Assembly (NCBI GenBank): GCA_021613375.1
Contig: CM038718.1
Coordinates: 40,115,421-40,179,420, forward strand
Origin: Megaleporinus macrocephalus
Taxonomy: Eukaryota > Chordata > Actinopteri > Characiformes > Anostomidae
DNA: 64,000 bases
Direction of reading: 5' to 3'
Below, piece after piece: positions 22,990 through 35,275 of the stretch. Under the pieces are notes generated by a model. The model searched no databases, had not been told where the DNA came from, and worked only from the letters and a program-made list of their open reading frames with translations. Position 1 is the first letter of the stretch, and every line of letters begins with the position of its first letter. Both the position numbers and the translations under genes were made by a program.

Positions 22990-24312
22990 AGCTACACCAA
23001 CACTAGTGTACTCATTAGTGTAGTAGGTGAAGTATAGAAGTGTATTCATTAGTGTAGTAGGTGAAGTATAGAAGTGTACTCATTAGTGTAGTAGGTGAAG
23101 TATAGAAGTGTATTCATTAGTGTAGTAGGTGAAGTATAAAAGTGTGTTCATTAGTGTAGTAGGTGAAGTATAGAAGTGTGTTCATTAGTGTAGTAGGTGA
23201 AGTATAGAAGTGTATTCATTAGTGTAGTAGGTGAAGTATAGTAGTGTGTTCATTAGTGTAGTAGGTGAAGTATAGAAGTGTATTCATTAGTGTGGTAGTG
23301 AAGTATAGAAGTGTATTCATTAGTGTAGTAGGTGAAGTATAGAAGTGTGTTCATTAGTGTAGTAGGTGAAGTATAGTAGTGTATTATTAGTGTAGTAGGT
23401 GAAGTATAGTAGTGTATTTATTAGTGTAGTAGGTGAAGTATAGTATTGTGTTCATTAGTGTAGTAGGTGAAGTATAGTAGTGTATTTATTAGTGTAGTAG
23501 GTGAAGTATAGTATTGTGTTCATTAGTGTAGTAAGTGAAGTATAGTAGTGTATTATTAGTGTAGTAGGTGAAGTATAGAAGTGTATTTATTAGTGTAGTA
23601 GGTGAAGTATAGTAGTGTATTCATTAGTGTAGTAGGTGAAGTATAGTAGTGTATTATTAGTGTAGTAGGTGAAGTATAGTAGTGTATTTATTAGTGTAGT
23701 AGGTGAAGTATAGTATTGTGTTCATTAGTGTAGTAAGTGAAGTATAGTAGTGTATTATTAGTGTAGTAGGTGAAGTATAGAAGTGTATTTATTAGTGTAG
23801 TAGGTGAAGTATAGTAGTGTACTCATTAGTGTAGTAGGTGAAGTATAGTAGTGTATTCATTAGTGTAGTAGGTGAAGTATAGAAGTGTATTCATTAGTGT
23901 AGTAGGTGAAGTATAGAAGTGTAATCATTAGTGTAGTAGGTGAAGTATAGTAGTGTATTATTAGTGTAGTAGGTGAAGTATAGTAGTGTATTCATTAGTG
24001 TAGTAGGTGAAGTATAGAATTGTATTCATTAGTGTAGTAGGTGAAGCACAGAATTGTATTTATTAGTGTAGTAGTGAAGTATAGAAGTGTATTCATTAGT
24101 GTAGTAGGTGAAGTATAGTAGTGTATTTATTAGTGTAGTAGGTGAAGTATAGTAGTGTATTCATTAGTGTAGTAGATGAAGTATAGAAGTGTATTCATTA
24201 GTGTAGTAGGTGAAGTATAGTAGTGTATTATTAGTGTAGTAGGTGAAGTATAGAAGTGTATTTATTAGTGTAGTAGGTGAAGTATAGTATTGTGTTCATT
24301 AGTGTAGTAGAT
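22990..24312. repeat. 34-bp minisatellite
   Basis: About 39 units with core TTAGTGTAGTAGGTGAAGTA followed by TAGAAGTGTATTCA. Variants TAGTAGTGTATTATTAG and TAGTATTGTGTTCATTAG alternate in blocks; the run 23372-23580 is repeated at about 23640-23800, a higher-order duplication. Confidence 0.97.
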
Positions 24313-24889
24313 AAGAACGGAACAACATTTCTCTCCTAGAACTCCGGCAGTTGTCCTCCTCACTTCCCAGTCGTTTATAGACTGCTGTTAAAAGAAGAGT
24401 TGATGGTAGATATGATTCTTTCCCAACAGATTTGTTTCCGCATCAAGTTCTTAATGAGTTATTTGATTTTAATGAGATGTTAAATGTCTTACTTTCTACA
24501 TCTGATGTGTGTTTAATGTTCTAGAGTGAATAAAATGAGGTTCTATGAGTTTTACAGATCACTACAGTCAGATCTTATTCCCAGGTTTGGAGGACTGACA
24601 AGTAGCAGTTACACTGTTTGTGTTGGTGAGTTTCTGGTGTTTAGGCAAAGCATGAATGATGTTAAATATAATCTCTCAACACAGTGTTTTTGTTCAGCTC
24701 TGACAGAAGAGGTCAGAGACCCCTGGCATACAGTAATGACCTGTAATTCAAGCCTTCAGCTCCTGGAATATCTTTAGCGCTTTGAGTACAGAACATACAC
24801 AACTGGTTGATTGTACAAGTCTATGAATGTAATAAAGGTCATTGTGGGTGTGTTTCAGTGAGAGAGTCCACAAGAAACAGACATAATAA

Positions 24890-24920
<31 letters not shown>

Positions 24921-24956
24921 TACTGAGACATACTGATATACAACTACAGTACACTC
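24313..24956. other. Single-copy stretch with an unidentified 83-codon frame
   Basis: Non-repetitive apart from A/TA runs at 24888-24922. An open frame at 24526-24777 (plus, 83 codons) has no recognised domain, and I see no supporting splice or promoter signals. I do not call it a gene. Confidence 0.35.
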
Positions 24957-24997
24957 TAATCAGCCATAACATTCAAACCACCTCCTCATATCTCCAC

Positions 24998-25400
24998 TTA
25001 CTGTCCACTGTATCAGCTCCACTGACCATACAGGACCTCCACTCACTGTCCACTGTATCAGCTCCACTGACCATACAGGAGCTCCACTCACTGTCCACTG
25101 TATCAGCTCCACTGACCATACAGGAGCTCCACTCACTGTCCACTGTATCAGCTCCACTGACCATACAGGACCTCCACTCACTGTCCACTGTATCAGCTCC
25201 ACTGACCATACAGGACCTCCACTCACTGTCCACTGTATCAGCTCCACTGACCATACAGGAGCTCCACTCACTGTCCACTGTATCAGCTCCACTGACCATA
25301 CAGGACCTCCACTCACTGACCACTGTATCAGCTCCACTGACCATACAGGACCTACACTCACTGTCCACTGTATCAGCTCCACTGACCATACAGGAGCTCC
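24998..25400. repeat. 45-bp minisatellite in FB copy 2
   Basis: Nine units of the same 45-bp repeat as in FB copy 1, with core ATCAGCTCCACTGACCATAC. GGACC and GGAGC variants alternate. Confidence 0.95.
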
Positions 25401-26034
25401 ACTTACAGACTGTAGTTCATCTGATCCTCTGTATACTTTATTACTCTGTTCTTTAATGACCAGGACCCCCACAGGACCACCACAGAGCAGCTACTATTAG
25501 GGAGGTGGATCATTCTCAGCACTGCAGTGACACTGACGTGGTGGTGTGTTAGTGTGTGTTGTGCTGGTGTGAGTGGATCAGACACAGCAGTGCTGCTGCT
25601 GGAGTGTTTAAACACCTCAGTGTCACTGCTGGACTGAGAATCGTCCACCAACCAAAACTATCCAGACAGCAGTGTCCTGTGGGCGGCGTCCTGTGTCCAC
25701 TGATGAAGAACTAGAGGAACACAAACTGTGCAGCAGCAGATTCAAGATTCAAGAGTTTTATTGTCATGTGTACAGCAGAACAGACAGTTACACTGTACAA
25801 TGAAATTCTTACTTTGCTGCTCCTCCATTCACCAATAGATAAAGATAACAAATAAAAGAAATAAAATATATATATACAAAATATACAAAGTATAACAATA
25901 TAAGTTGAAGAATAAAAGTATTTTTATAGTTAAGAATAAAAAATAAAGGTTATGTGTGCTTTTATGTGCAAGTATGAAGAGCAGCAGCCATAAAGTGCAA
26001 GTTGCAAGAAACAAATGTAAACAATAATGTTCGT

Positions 26035-28080
26035 GTGAGCAGTGAATGTAAACAGTATTCTGACATTACAGTGAATGTAAACAGTATTCTGACAGTACAG
26101 TGAATGTAAACAGTATCCTGACAGTACAGTTAATGTAAATAGTATTCTGACTGTACAGTGAATGTAAACAGTATCCTGACAGTACAGATAATGTAAATAG
26201 TATTCTGACAGTACAGTGAGTGTAAACAGTATCCTGACAGTACAGTGAATGTAAACAGTATCCTGACAGTACAGTGAATGTAAACAGTATTCTGACAGTA
26301 CAGTGAATGTAAACAGTATCCTGACAGTACAGTTAATGTAAATAGTATTCTGACAGTACAGTTAATGTAAACAGTATTCTGACAGTACAGTGAGTGTAAA
26401 CAGTATCCTGACAGTACAGTGAATGTAAACAGTATCCTGACAGTACAGTTAATGTAAATAGTATTCTGACAGTACAGTGAGTGTAAACAGTATTCTGACT
26501 GTACAGTGAATGTAAACAGTATTCTGACAGTACAGTGAGTGTAAATAGTATTCTGACTGTACAGTGAATGTAAACAGTATTCTGACTGTACAGTGAGTGT
26601 AAACAGTATTCTGACTGTACAGTGAATGTAAACAGTATTCTGACTGTACAGTGAATGTAAATAGTATTTTGACAGTACAGTGAATGTAAACAGTATCCTG
26701 ACAGTACAGTGAATGTAAACAGTATTCTGACAGTACAGTGAATGTAAACAGTATCCTGACAGTACAGTTAATGTAAATAGTATTTTGACAGTACAGTGAA
26801 TGTAAACAGTATTCTGACAGTACAGTGAATGTAAATAGTATTCTGACAGTACAGTGAATGTAAACAGTATCCTGACAGTACAGTTAATGTAAATAGTATT
26901 TTGACAGTACAGTGAATGTAAACAGTATTCTGACAGTACAGTGAATGTAAACAGTATTCTGACAGTACAGTGAATGTAAACAGTATCCTGACAGTACAGT
27001 GAATGTAAACAGTATCCTGACAGTACAGTTAATGTAAATAGTATTTTGACAGTACAGTGAATGTAAACAGTATCCTGACAGTACAGTGAATGTAAACAGT
27101 ATCCTGACAGTACAGTTAATGTAAATAGTATTCTGACAGTACAGTGAATGTAAACAGTAATCTGACAGTACAGTGAATGTAAACAGTATCCTGACAGTAC
27201 AGTGAATGTAAACAGTATTCTGACAGTACAGTGAATGTAAACAGTATCCTGACAGTACAGTTAATGTAAATAGTATTCTGACAGTACAGTGAATGTAAAC
27301 AGTATCCTGACAGTACAGATAATGTAAGTAGTATTCTGACAGTACAGTGAGTGTAAACAGTATCCTGACAGTACAGTAAATGTAAACAGTATTCTGACAG
27401 TACAGTGAATGTAAACAGTATTCTGACAGTACAGTTAATGTAAATAGTATTCTGACAGTACAGTGAATGTAAACAGTATCCTGACAGTACAGTTAATGTA
27501 AATAGTATTCTGACAGTACAGTGAATATAAACAGTATTCTGACTGTACAGTGAGTGTAAACAGTATTCTGACAGTACAGTGAGTGTAAACAGTATTCTGA
27601 CAGTACAGTGAATATAAACAGTATTCTGACTGTACAGTGAATATAAACAGTATTCTGACTGTACAGTGAGTGTAAACAGTATTCTGACTGTACAGTGAAT
27701 ATAAACAGTATTCTGACTGTACAGTGAGTGTAAACAGTATTCTGACAGTACAGTTAATGTAAATAGTATTCTGACAGTACAGTGAATATAAACAGTATTC
27801 TGACTGTACAGTGAGTGTAAACAGTATTCTGACAGTACAGTGAATGTAAATAGTATTCTGACAGTACAGTGAATGTAAATAGTATTCTGACTGTACAGTG
27901 AGTGTAAACAGTATTCTGACAGTACAGTTAATGTAAATAGTATTCTGACAGTACAGTGAATGTAAATAGTATTCTGACAGTACAGTGAATATAAACAGTA
28001 TTCTGACTGTACAGTGAGTGTAAACAGTATTCTGACTGTACGGTGAATGTAAACAATATTCTGACAGTACAGTGAGTGTA
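26035..28080. repeat. 29-bp minisatellite in the LINE 3' UTR
   Basis: About 70 units with core AATGTAAACAGTATTCTGAC followed by AGTACAGTG. Variants alternate in a block pattern: CCTGAC against TCTGAC, AAATAG against AAACAG, and ACTGTACAG against ACAGTACAG. Units with AATATAAACAG cluster at 27525-28015. The array lies between the LINE stop codon and the LINE 3' tail. Confidence 0.97.
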
Positions 28081-28114
28081 AGGTGCAGTTTAAATCAGAC
28101 CAGTTAAAACCAGT

Positions 28115-28855
28115 TCAGATAGGAGAGGTTGGAGAGGTAGTCCGTGAGGTGTTCAGAAGCCTGATGGCCTGTGAGTAGAAACTGTTTGTCAGTCTTGTGG
28201 TCCTGGACTTCACACTCCTGTAATGTCTGCCTGAAAGTAAAAGTGTGAAGAGTGTGTGCTGGGGGTGTGTACTGTCCCTGATTATGTTGTGGGCCCTCCT
28301 GGTGACCCTGGTGTGGTAGATGTTCTGCAGTGAGGGGAAGGCTGCTCCTGAGATGGACTGTGCAATTTTGATCACACGCTGGAGAGCCTTTCTGTCCTGA
28401 GCAGTAGAGTTTCCATACCAGACGATGATGGAGCTGGTAAGAACACTCTCAATCATACTCCTGTAGAAGGTGCTGAGAATTTTGGCTGGCATACCAAATT
28501 TTCTCAGCCTTCTCAGAAAATACAGTCGCTGCTGGGACTTCCTGATGATGATCTGAGTGTTTTGGGACCAGCTGAGATTCTCAATGATGTGAATGCCAAG
28601 GAACTTAAAGGTTTTCACCCTCTCCACCTCAGTCTATGTACAGGGGTGTGTGTAGCTCTCGCTTCCTCCTTGGATCAACAATCATTTCCTTGGTCTTGTC
28701 TGCATTCAAGGAAAGATTGTTGTCATGACACCAGGCCACCAGCTCAGCCACCTCCTTCCTGTACGCTGTCTCTTCCCCACCAGTGATCAGTCCAATGACT
28801 GTAGTATCATCAGCAAATTTGATGATGCTGGTGTTGTTCTGGGAGGCCACGCACT
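28115..28855 (-). pseudogene. LINE reverse transcriptase fragment, one frameshift
   Basis: Residues just after the break read CVASQNNTSIIKFADDTTVI. FADD at about 28806-28817 is the metal-binding motif of the polymerase palm. Next come NNLSLNADKTKEMIVDPRRK and, after a 1-base frameshift near 28630, the second frame VKTFKFLGIHIIENLSWSQN. It continues through the thumb-like region to LFTLLLSGRHYRSVKSRTTR and a stop at 28115. The endonuclease and the N-terminal fingers are missing. The 5' end of the open frame (28859-28901) is FB sequence read through by chance. An intact protein of this family would be several times longer; this copy cannot move by itself. Confidence 0.9.
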
Positions 28856-29022
28856 CGTGAGCTACTGTCTCTGACTTTACATCTACAAGGTGGACCAGCA
28901 AGTAGTAGGAGTGTCTAATAGAGTGGACAGTGAGTGGACACAGTGTTTACACACTCCAGCAGCAGCACCGCTGTGTCTAATTCACTCACACCAGCGCAAC
29001 ACACACTAACGCACCACACAAG

Positions 29023-29600
29023 ATAGATAGACAGATATCTAATATGATGGATAGTGTTGATTTAATTTCATATTGAAAGGCAACCACACTTTCTGTCAGC
29101 AGGGTACCCAAACTTTTGAATCCAGCTGTGTAGCAGCAGCTGCAGGGCTTCATATTTTTGATGGTTATGTAATGAGAGTCAAATCAACGTTGACTAATCA
29201 CTCGGATTGCTTTACTAGCCCTAAGAAAACCAGAGAAATGGATCTGAAATCCCATAAATGAGTTGTATCCTACTTGGGCGCACCATAGGCGGCCTTGCTG
29301 AGATGCTAACCTGCAGCAAGACATTTATAGTGTCATAACTCAGTTAAAATAAGAGTTACTAACTTCACGTTTTCTGTGATTATAGACTGTTATGCTGCTT
29401 CTCCAACAGCCCATGACTTTTATTGTAGAAACCAGAAACACTGATGTGCAATATCTGATCTTTGATGCTCTGTATTACAGCACAGAGAGGAAACCCCATG
29501 ACTGAACAGGTCTTAAACAAAAACAGGGAAACAAATATAAAAATGTATTCCATTTCTTTATATATTTATAGTATAATGAAATAAAATAAATGGATGTTTG
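29023..29600. other. Single-copy stretch
   Basis: A short GATA-type run (29023-29037) and GGGTACCCAAACTTTTGAAT near 29100. The latter resembles ends of some fish DNA elements but is too short to assign. The rest is non-repetitive, with no gene. Confidence 0.35.
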
Positions 29601-29604
29601 GAGC

Positions 29605-29692
29605 GTGAGTGTGATGTGCACTGCTGGAGTGAAGTCACTCCTAGCTGGATTCCCAGCAACCTAGCACTATGCCACTGAGGCAGCCGGAGTTA
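29605..29692 (-). mobile_element. Possible tRNA-derived SINE head
   Basis: The minus strand reads TGGCATAGTGCTAGGTTGCT followed by GGGAATCC, loosely like the A box and B box of a polymerase III promoter. No tail or second copy was seen here. Weak call. Confidence 0.2.
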
Positions 29693-29739
29693 CCCCCCTT
29701 TTAACAATAATGGTGGGAAAACCAACAAAGGAGATTCCA

Positions 29740-29912
29740 CGATGGCGTGGAACTGTCTTTACTTTCAATGTAGGTCAATGGAACCAGAATATTTCCCAAG
29801 CCATTTTAGAGCATTTCTATTGGTCCATTTGTTGTGAAATTGGCAGACAATGTAAAGGGCAGCTGTCGAGGTAAAATGATGTAGAAAAATAAAAATCAAC
29901 AAAAATAGTCCC
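29740..29912 (+). mobile_element. Dispersed repeat R1, copy 2 (uninterrupted)
   Basis: GTCTTTACTTTCAATGTAGG, GAGCATTTCTATTGGTCCAT and AGGGCAGCTGTCGAGGTAAA follow each other within 130 bp. Comparison with 9560-10110 shows that copy 1 carries an insert of about 340 bp. Confidence 0.65.
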
Positions 29913-30612
29913 AACCGTATACACAGCTATTACACAACATTCAGTGCTGTTAAACCACTGAACTAGCAGACGGGAGGAGGCTGGCTGATGCGGTGAGGTT
30001 GCCAGTCTTATGGCATCGGCTAAACATGCTGAGCTCTAAACAAAAATGAGCAAAATAAGTGAGTATAAACATAAAGAGCTGAGATTTCTGCCAGTTCTTC
30101 TTTGTACGTGGTTCTACTCAAAGCTCTGCCAGCAAACAGACATTCGCTCCGGCCAAACCGAAATAAATATGATGTTAAATTGTCCGTGTTGGAACTGCTT
30201 TCAGTCCCAGCTCACAGTTTAATCGCTGAGGCCAAGCAGTGCTAATTGCATCTATCAACAGATTCCATATGTTTTCGCCCTCGCTGCTGTATTGATATAT
30301 GGTATAATTAATATCTCCATATGCCTCTCTTCTCCGACTCCTCCGTCAGCGAGAGCGGAAGACGGGAGCGTCTTTCCTGCAGTTTATTTCACACCCACAA
30401 CAAAAAACGAATGGAAATGAAATCAAAACATTTACATGCACAACTCCCCCCCTGCATTATGTCTTCAGCTCATTCGAGCCAGAAAGCACAAAACGCTGAA
30501 TATTCATAGGACGTTTCAGTGCGGAGCTCTGCGAGGGCATATCTGCTCATCATCGTCACATGGGCTCAATGAGGGCTTCGAAATCAGGAGAGAAAACCAT
30601 AATGGAAAGTTT
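29913..30612. other. Single-copy island, candidate regulatory sequence
   Basis: 30140-30330 contains GTGCTAATTGCATCTATCA (homeodomain and octamer-like core), TATAATTAATAT and CCATATG motifs in even-composition DNA. This resembles a conserved developmental enhancer by style only. Short open frames (62 and 68 codons) have no domain. Confidence 0.3.
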
Positions 30613-31900
30613 GCAGACTCAATAATAACAGCTGAATCCTAAATTAGCCAACCAGCATCAAGTCTGGAAGAGCCTGAGGAAGAACCACTGCCAGGAACCA
30701 ACACGCAAAAGGAGAAGCTCTCTCAGAGCCTAAGGACAAAACATGGAGAAGAACCAGCACTCAAATGGAGAAGCTCTCGAAGAGCCTGAGGACGACTCAT
30801 GGAGAAGAACCAACACTCAAATGGCGAAGCTCTCTAAGAGCCTGAGGACGAATCAAGGAGAAAAAACAACACTCAAATGGAGAAGCTCTCTCAGAGCCTG
30901 AGGATGACTCATGGAGAAGAACCAACACTTAAATGGAGAAGCTCTCTAAGAGCCTGAGGACGAATCATGGAGAAGAACCAACACTCAAATGGCGAAGCTC
31001 TCTAAGAGCCTGAGGACGAATCATGGAGAAAAACCAACACTCAAATGGAGAAGCTCTCTAAGAGCCTGAGGATGACTCATGGAGAAGAACCAACACTTAA
31101 ATGGAGAAGCTCTCTAAGAGCCTGAGGATGACTCATGAAGAAGAACCAACACTTAAATGGAGAAGCTCTCTAAGAGCCTGAGGACGAATCAGCAGACTCA
31201 ATAATAAGCGACTGAATCCTAAATTAGCCAACCAGCATCAAGTCTGGAAGAGCCGGATGAAGAACCACTGCCAGGAACCAACACGCAAAAGGAGAAGCTC
31301 TCTCAGAGCCTGAGGACGACTCATGGAGAAGAACCAACACTCAAATGGAGAAGCTCTCTAAGAGCCTGAGGATGACTCATGAAGAAGAACCAACACTTAA
31401 ATGGAGAAGCTCTCTAAGAGCCTGAGGACGAATCATGGAGAAGAACCAGCACTCAAATGGAGAAGCTCTCTCAGAGCCTGAGGACGACTCATGGAGAAGA
31501 ACCAATACTCAAATGGAGAAGCTCTCTAAGAGCCTGAGGACAAATCATGGAGAAGAACCAATACTCAAATGGAGAAGCTCTCTCAGAGCCTGAGGACGAA
31601 TCATGGAGAAAAACCAACACTCAAATGGAGAAGCTCTCGAAGAGCCTGAGGACAAATCATGGAGAAGAACCAACACTCAAATGGAGGAACTCCTAAAGAG
31701 AATCAAGAAGACCCAACACTGTTTTGGAACCAACACTGAAAAATAGAAGCCCTCTAAGCACCTGAGGAAGAACTACTGCAAGAACTCAACACTCAAACGG
31801 AGAAGCTCTCTAAGAAAACAAGGATGAACCAATGTGACAAAACAACACTGAAAAGGAGGAGCTTTCTAAGAACATGATGAAGAACCACTGCGAGGAAGCA
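30613..31900. repeat. 56-bp minisatellite with a 579-bp higher-order duplication
   Basis: About 19 units of 56 bp with core GAGCCTGAGGACGAATCATG and AACCAACACTCAAATGGAGA. The leader GCAGACTCAATAATA, then GAATCCTAAATTAGCCAACC, starts the array at 30613 and recurs inside it at 31192, 579 bp later. Units after 31690 decay gradually into unique sequence. Confidence 0.93.
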
Positions 31901-32454
31901 AGCCTAAAGTTTCCAAATAGAAGGAGGAAGAAGAAGAACCACTGGGAGGAACACAGATGGTACTGTTTGGGAACCACTGCTAGGGGAGAAGGAACACTGG
32001 CGGTTTGCAGTAACATGACTAGACTTGTTATTACCTGCTTCTCAGCCCAACTAGCTGGAGGACAGAACCTCTCAGGCCTCGGTTTAAGGTGGAGCGTGAG
32101 CGCGAACCCAGCAGCCGCTTCCTGATTTCCCCAGTCAGGCTCTAATTGCCTTGAGCAGCAGGTTGGTTCTTCACACGCGTGTCCCTGTAATCACACCAGC
32201 AGCTAAAAAAAGGAAAACAAACTTCTTCAGTGGGATTACAGGAACCGAGGAAATTCCCACAGTCTTCAGCCTTCAGTGAAAAACCCCACAACGTATGCTT
32301 CCCAGCTCTTTCACAGCCACAGTGTGATCTCGATTCAGATAAATTCCCCTTTCAGACCCATAAAAACAACTTTTACTGTATCATCACTTTAAAACCTCCA
32401 TAAATACAAACATATAGATCATACAATCCGCCGTTAAACACTGAGATATTACAT
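31901..32454. other. Single-copy stretch
   Basis: Non-repetitive, with no recognised gene. The 83-codon frame at 31874-32125 is partly array-derived. Confidence 0.4.
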
Positions 32455-33460
32455 ATTACTATATAAACAACCTCAATAAACACTCATATACACTAGAATA
32501 GGAGATATTAGTCCATAAAACACCTTCAATAAACACTTCTATACACTAGAAAAGGAGATATTAGTCTATAAACATCATCAATAAACACTCATATACACTA
32601 GAATAGGAGATATTAGTCCATAAAACACCTTCAATAAACACTCCTATACACTAGAATAGGAGATATTAGTCCATAAAACACCCTCAATAAACACTCATAT
32701 AAACTAGAATAGGAGATATTAGTCCATAAACATCATCAATAAACACTCATATACACTAGAAAAGGAGATATTAGTCCATAATCACCCCTAATAAACACTC
32801 ATATACACTAGAATAGGAGATATTAGTCCATAAAACACCCTCAATAAACACTCATACACACTAGAGTAGGAGATATGAGTCCATAAAACACCCTCAATAA
32901 ACACTCATATACACTAGAGTAGGAGATATTAGTCCATAAAACACCCTTAATAAACACTCATATACACTAGAATAGGAGATATTAGTCCATAAACACCCTC
33001 AATAAACACTCATATACACTAGAATAGGAGATATTAGTCCATAAACACCCTCAATAAACACTCCTATACACTAGAATAGGAGATATTAGTTTATAAACAC
33101 TCTCAATAAACACTCCTACCAACTAGAATAGGAGATATTAGTTTATAAACACTCTCAATCCACACTCCTATCTACTAGAATAGGAGATAGTTTATAAACA
33201 CTCTCAATAAACACTCATATACACTAGAATAGGAGATATTAGTTAATAAAAACTCTCAATATCCACTCATATACACTAGAATAGGAGATATTAGTTTATA
33301 AACACTCTCAATAAACACTCACATACACTAGAATAGGAGATATTAGTCCATAATCACCCTCAATAAATACTCATATACACTAGAATAGGAGATATTAGTT
33401 TATAAACACTCTCAATATACACTCATATCCACTAGAATAGGAGATATTAGTCCATAAACC
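32455..33460. repeat. 52-bp minisatellite
   Basis: About 19 units of 52-53 bp with core AGAATAGGAGATATTAGTCC and CAATAAACACTCATATACAC. The right third replaces GTCCATAAA by GTTTATAAA. Array edges are diverged. Confidence 0.96.
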
Positions 33461-34187
33461 GCTTATTACGAGCAACAGGCTGTGAAAGGTATACATCATC
33501 ACTGTATATATCACCAACGAGAGACTGAAAGCTCATCTATACACAAAGTGACAGATTGAGTAATGAAGGAAAACTGCCTCTCTCTCACTCAGAATCCTGA
33601 ACTCCGAGTCAGCGAGGCTCTAAAGATGAGGAATCTCGTCTCTGGTGGGCTAGATCAGATTGGGCTGAATATTTATCTCCCCCGTCTTCTTTCGTCACTT
33701 ATTTATTTATCTTTGCGAGCGCTGGTAGGTAAACAGCTCCGGTACGGTGGGAGATGGAGGGATAAACCAAGCAAACGGAGAGAGAGATCAGACCCTCGAC
33801 ACGCACATGAGTGGAGACACGCCGCTTAACTACGCACACACACTGACTTTACCCCCTCCCCCACCAACACTCCCCCCTCCCACCGACACACCAGCGATTG
33901 ATTTCTACTCAGGAAGGGATTTTGATAATCCTGTCTGTACTCCACTAGTGTTTGAGATGGATATGTGCAATTAAGAGCTGTTGTGTTTACCCGGCGTCGC
34001 GCCGTAAACAAACAAGTCTTGGGCGGGAATACTAACGTGCTGCGGAACGAGGATCTAAGCAGCCGAGGCTTAAAAGTTTGACCACGAGTCTGGAATCACA
34101 ATCAGCACCAACAAGCACTGCAGCTCCGGCAAAGCTATGAGCTCGCAATCAGAATCCAAACTAATCATTAACATAATTTATATACAC
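33461..34187. other. Single-copy stretch
   Basis: Mixed composition with a C-rich run near 33850-33885. Open frames of 88 and 75 codons at 33563-33974 show no domain. Confidence 0.4.
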
Positions 34188-35275
34188 CTTCTACTTCCAC
34201 TGACTGGCCACTTTATCAGAAACACCCCCATTGTGCTTCCACTAACTGGCCACTTTATTAGAAACACCCCCCTTGTGCTTCCACTAACTGGCCTTTTCTT
34301 AGAAACACCCACCTTGTGCTTCCACTAACTGGCCACTTTATTAGAAACACCCCCTTGTGTTTCCACTAACCGGCCACTTTATTAGAAACACCCCCCTTGT
34401 GCTTCCACTAACTGGCCACTTTATTAGAAACACCCCCTTGTGCTTCCAATAACTGGCCACTTTCTTAGTAACACCAACCTTGTGCTTCCACTTACTGGCC
34501 ACTTTATTAGAAACACCCATCTTGTGATACCACTAACTGCCCGCTTTATTAGAAACGCCCCCCTTGTGCTTCCACTAACCGGCCACTTTATTAGAAACAC
34601 CCCTCTTGTGCTTCCACTAACAGGCCACTTTATTAGAAACACCCACCTTGTGATACCACTAACTGCCCACTTTATTAGAAACGCCCCCCTTGTGCTTCCA
34701 CTAAACGGCCACTTTATTAGAAACACCCCCCTTGTGCTTACACTTACTGGCCACTTTATTAGAAACATCCACCTTGTGCTTCCACCAACCGGCCACTTTA
34801 TTAGAAACATCCACCTTGTGCTTCTTCTAACTGGCCACTTTAAAAGAAACACCAACCTTGTGCTACCACTAAATGACCACCTTATTAGAAACACCAACCT
34901 TGTGGTTACACTAACTGGCCACTTTATTAGAAACACCAACCTTATGCTTTCACTAACTGGCCACTTTTTTAGAAACACCCACCTTGTGCTTCTACTAACT
35001 GGCCACTTTATTAGAAACACCCACCTTGTGCTTCTACTAACTGGCCTCTTTCTTAGAAACACCCACCTTGTGCTTCTACTAACTGGCCTCTTTCTTAGAA
35101 ACACCAACCTTTTACTGTCACTTATTGGGCACTTTATTAGAAACACCTACATATTATCAGACTTTAGTCCATCACTTGTACACAGTCAGCAAAAACATCC
35201 AGCTTTCCTCACCACTGGCGAAGGCCTAACACATGCTGTGCATCAGCAGGGGTTTCTAATAAAGTGGCCAGATTC
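34188..35275 (-). mobile_element. 42-bp family element M, copy 1, with inverted end
   Basis: From 34188 to 35145 about 23 units of 42 bp in minus orientation (minus-strand core TTTCTAATAAAGTGGCCAGT). About 100 bp of unique sequence follow, then one plus-orientation copy GGGTTTCTAATAAAGTGGCC at 35249-35269. The array unit and the single copy are inverted repeats around a unique centre, so the array looks like an expanded inverted terminal repeat. The motif is very common in teleost genomes. Frames of 240 and 281 codons are artefacts. Confidence 0.8.

Larger units (their letters stand above)
25740..28857 (-). mobile_element. L2-like LINE, 5'-truncated, nested in FB
   Basis: Minus-strand element. 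Its 5' break lies at about 28857 inside the reverse transcriptase palm region. The 3' UTR runs from 28114 down and contains a 2-kb minisatellite. The 3' end is at about 25740, where the minus strand reads GACAATAAAACTCTTGAATC with tandem CTTGAAT units. Such tails are typical of fish L2/Rex-type LINEs. FB sequence abuts both ends. A target duplication is not obvious. Confidence 0.85.
24957..29022 (+). mobile_element. Element FB, copy 2, split by a nested LINE
   Basis: Left part 24957-25739: end-proximal ATCAGCCATAACATTCAAAC, nine 45-bp units (about 24998-25400), then the body through TCCACTGATGAAGAACTAGA and GTGCAGCAGCAGA. The right part resumes at about 28858 (GCTACTGTCTCTGACTTTAC, then TGGACCAGCAAGTAGTAGGA) and runs to about 29020 (TTCACTCACACCAGCGCAAC). 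The two parts join into the order seen at 53086-53340 on the other strand. The right half mirrors the left (GTGTGAGTGGATCAGACACA against the inverse), so FB is foldback-like. Confidence 0.8.

Noticed and set aside
28859..28901. N-terminal extension of the RT fragment
   Set aside because: These codons belong to FB sequence flanking the LINE; the match to RT starts only at about 28855.
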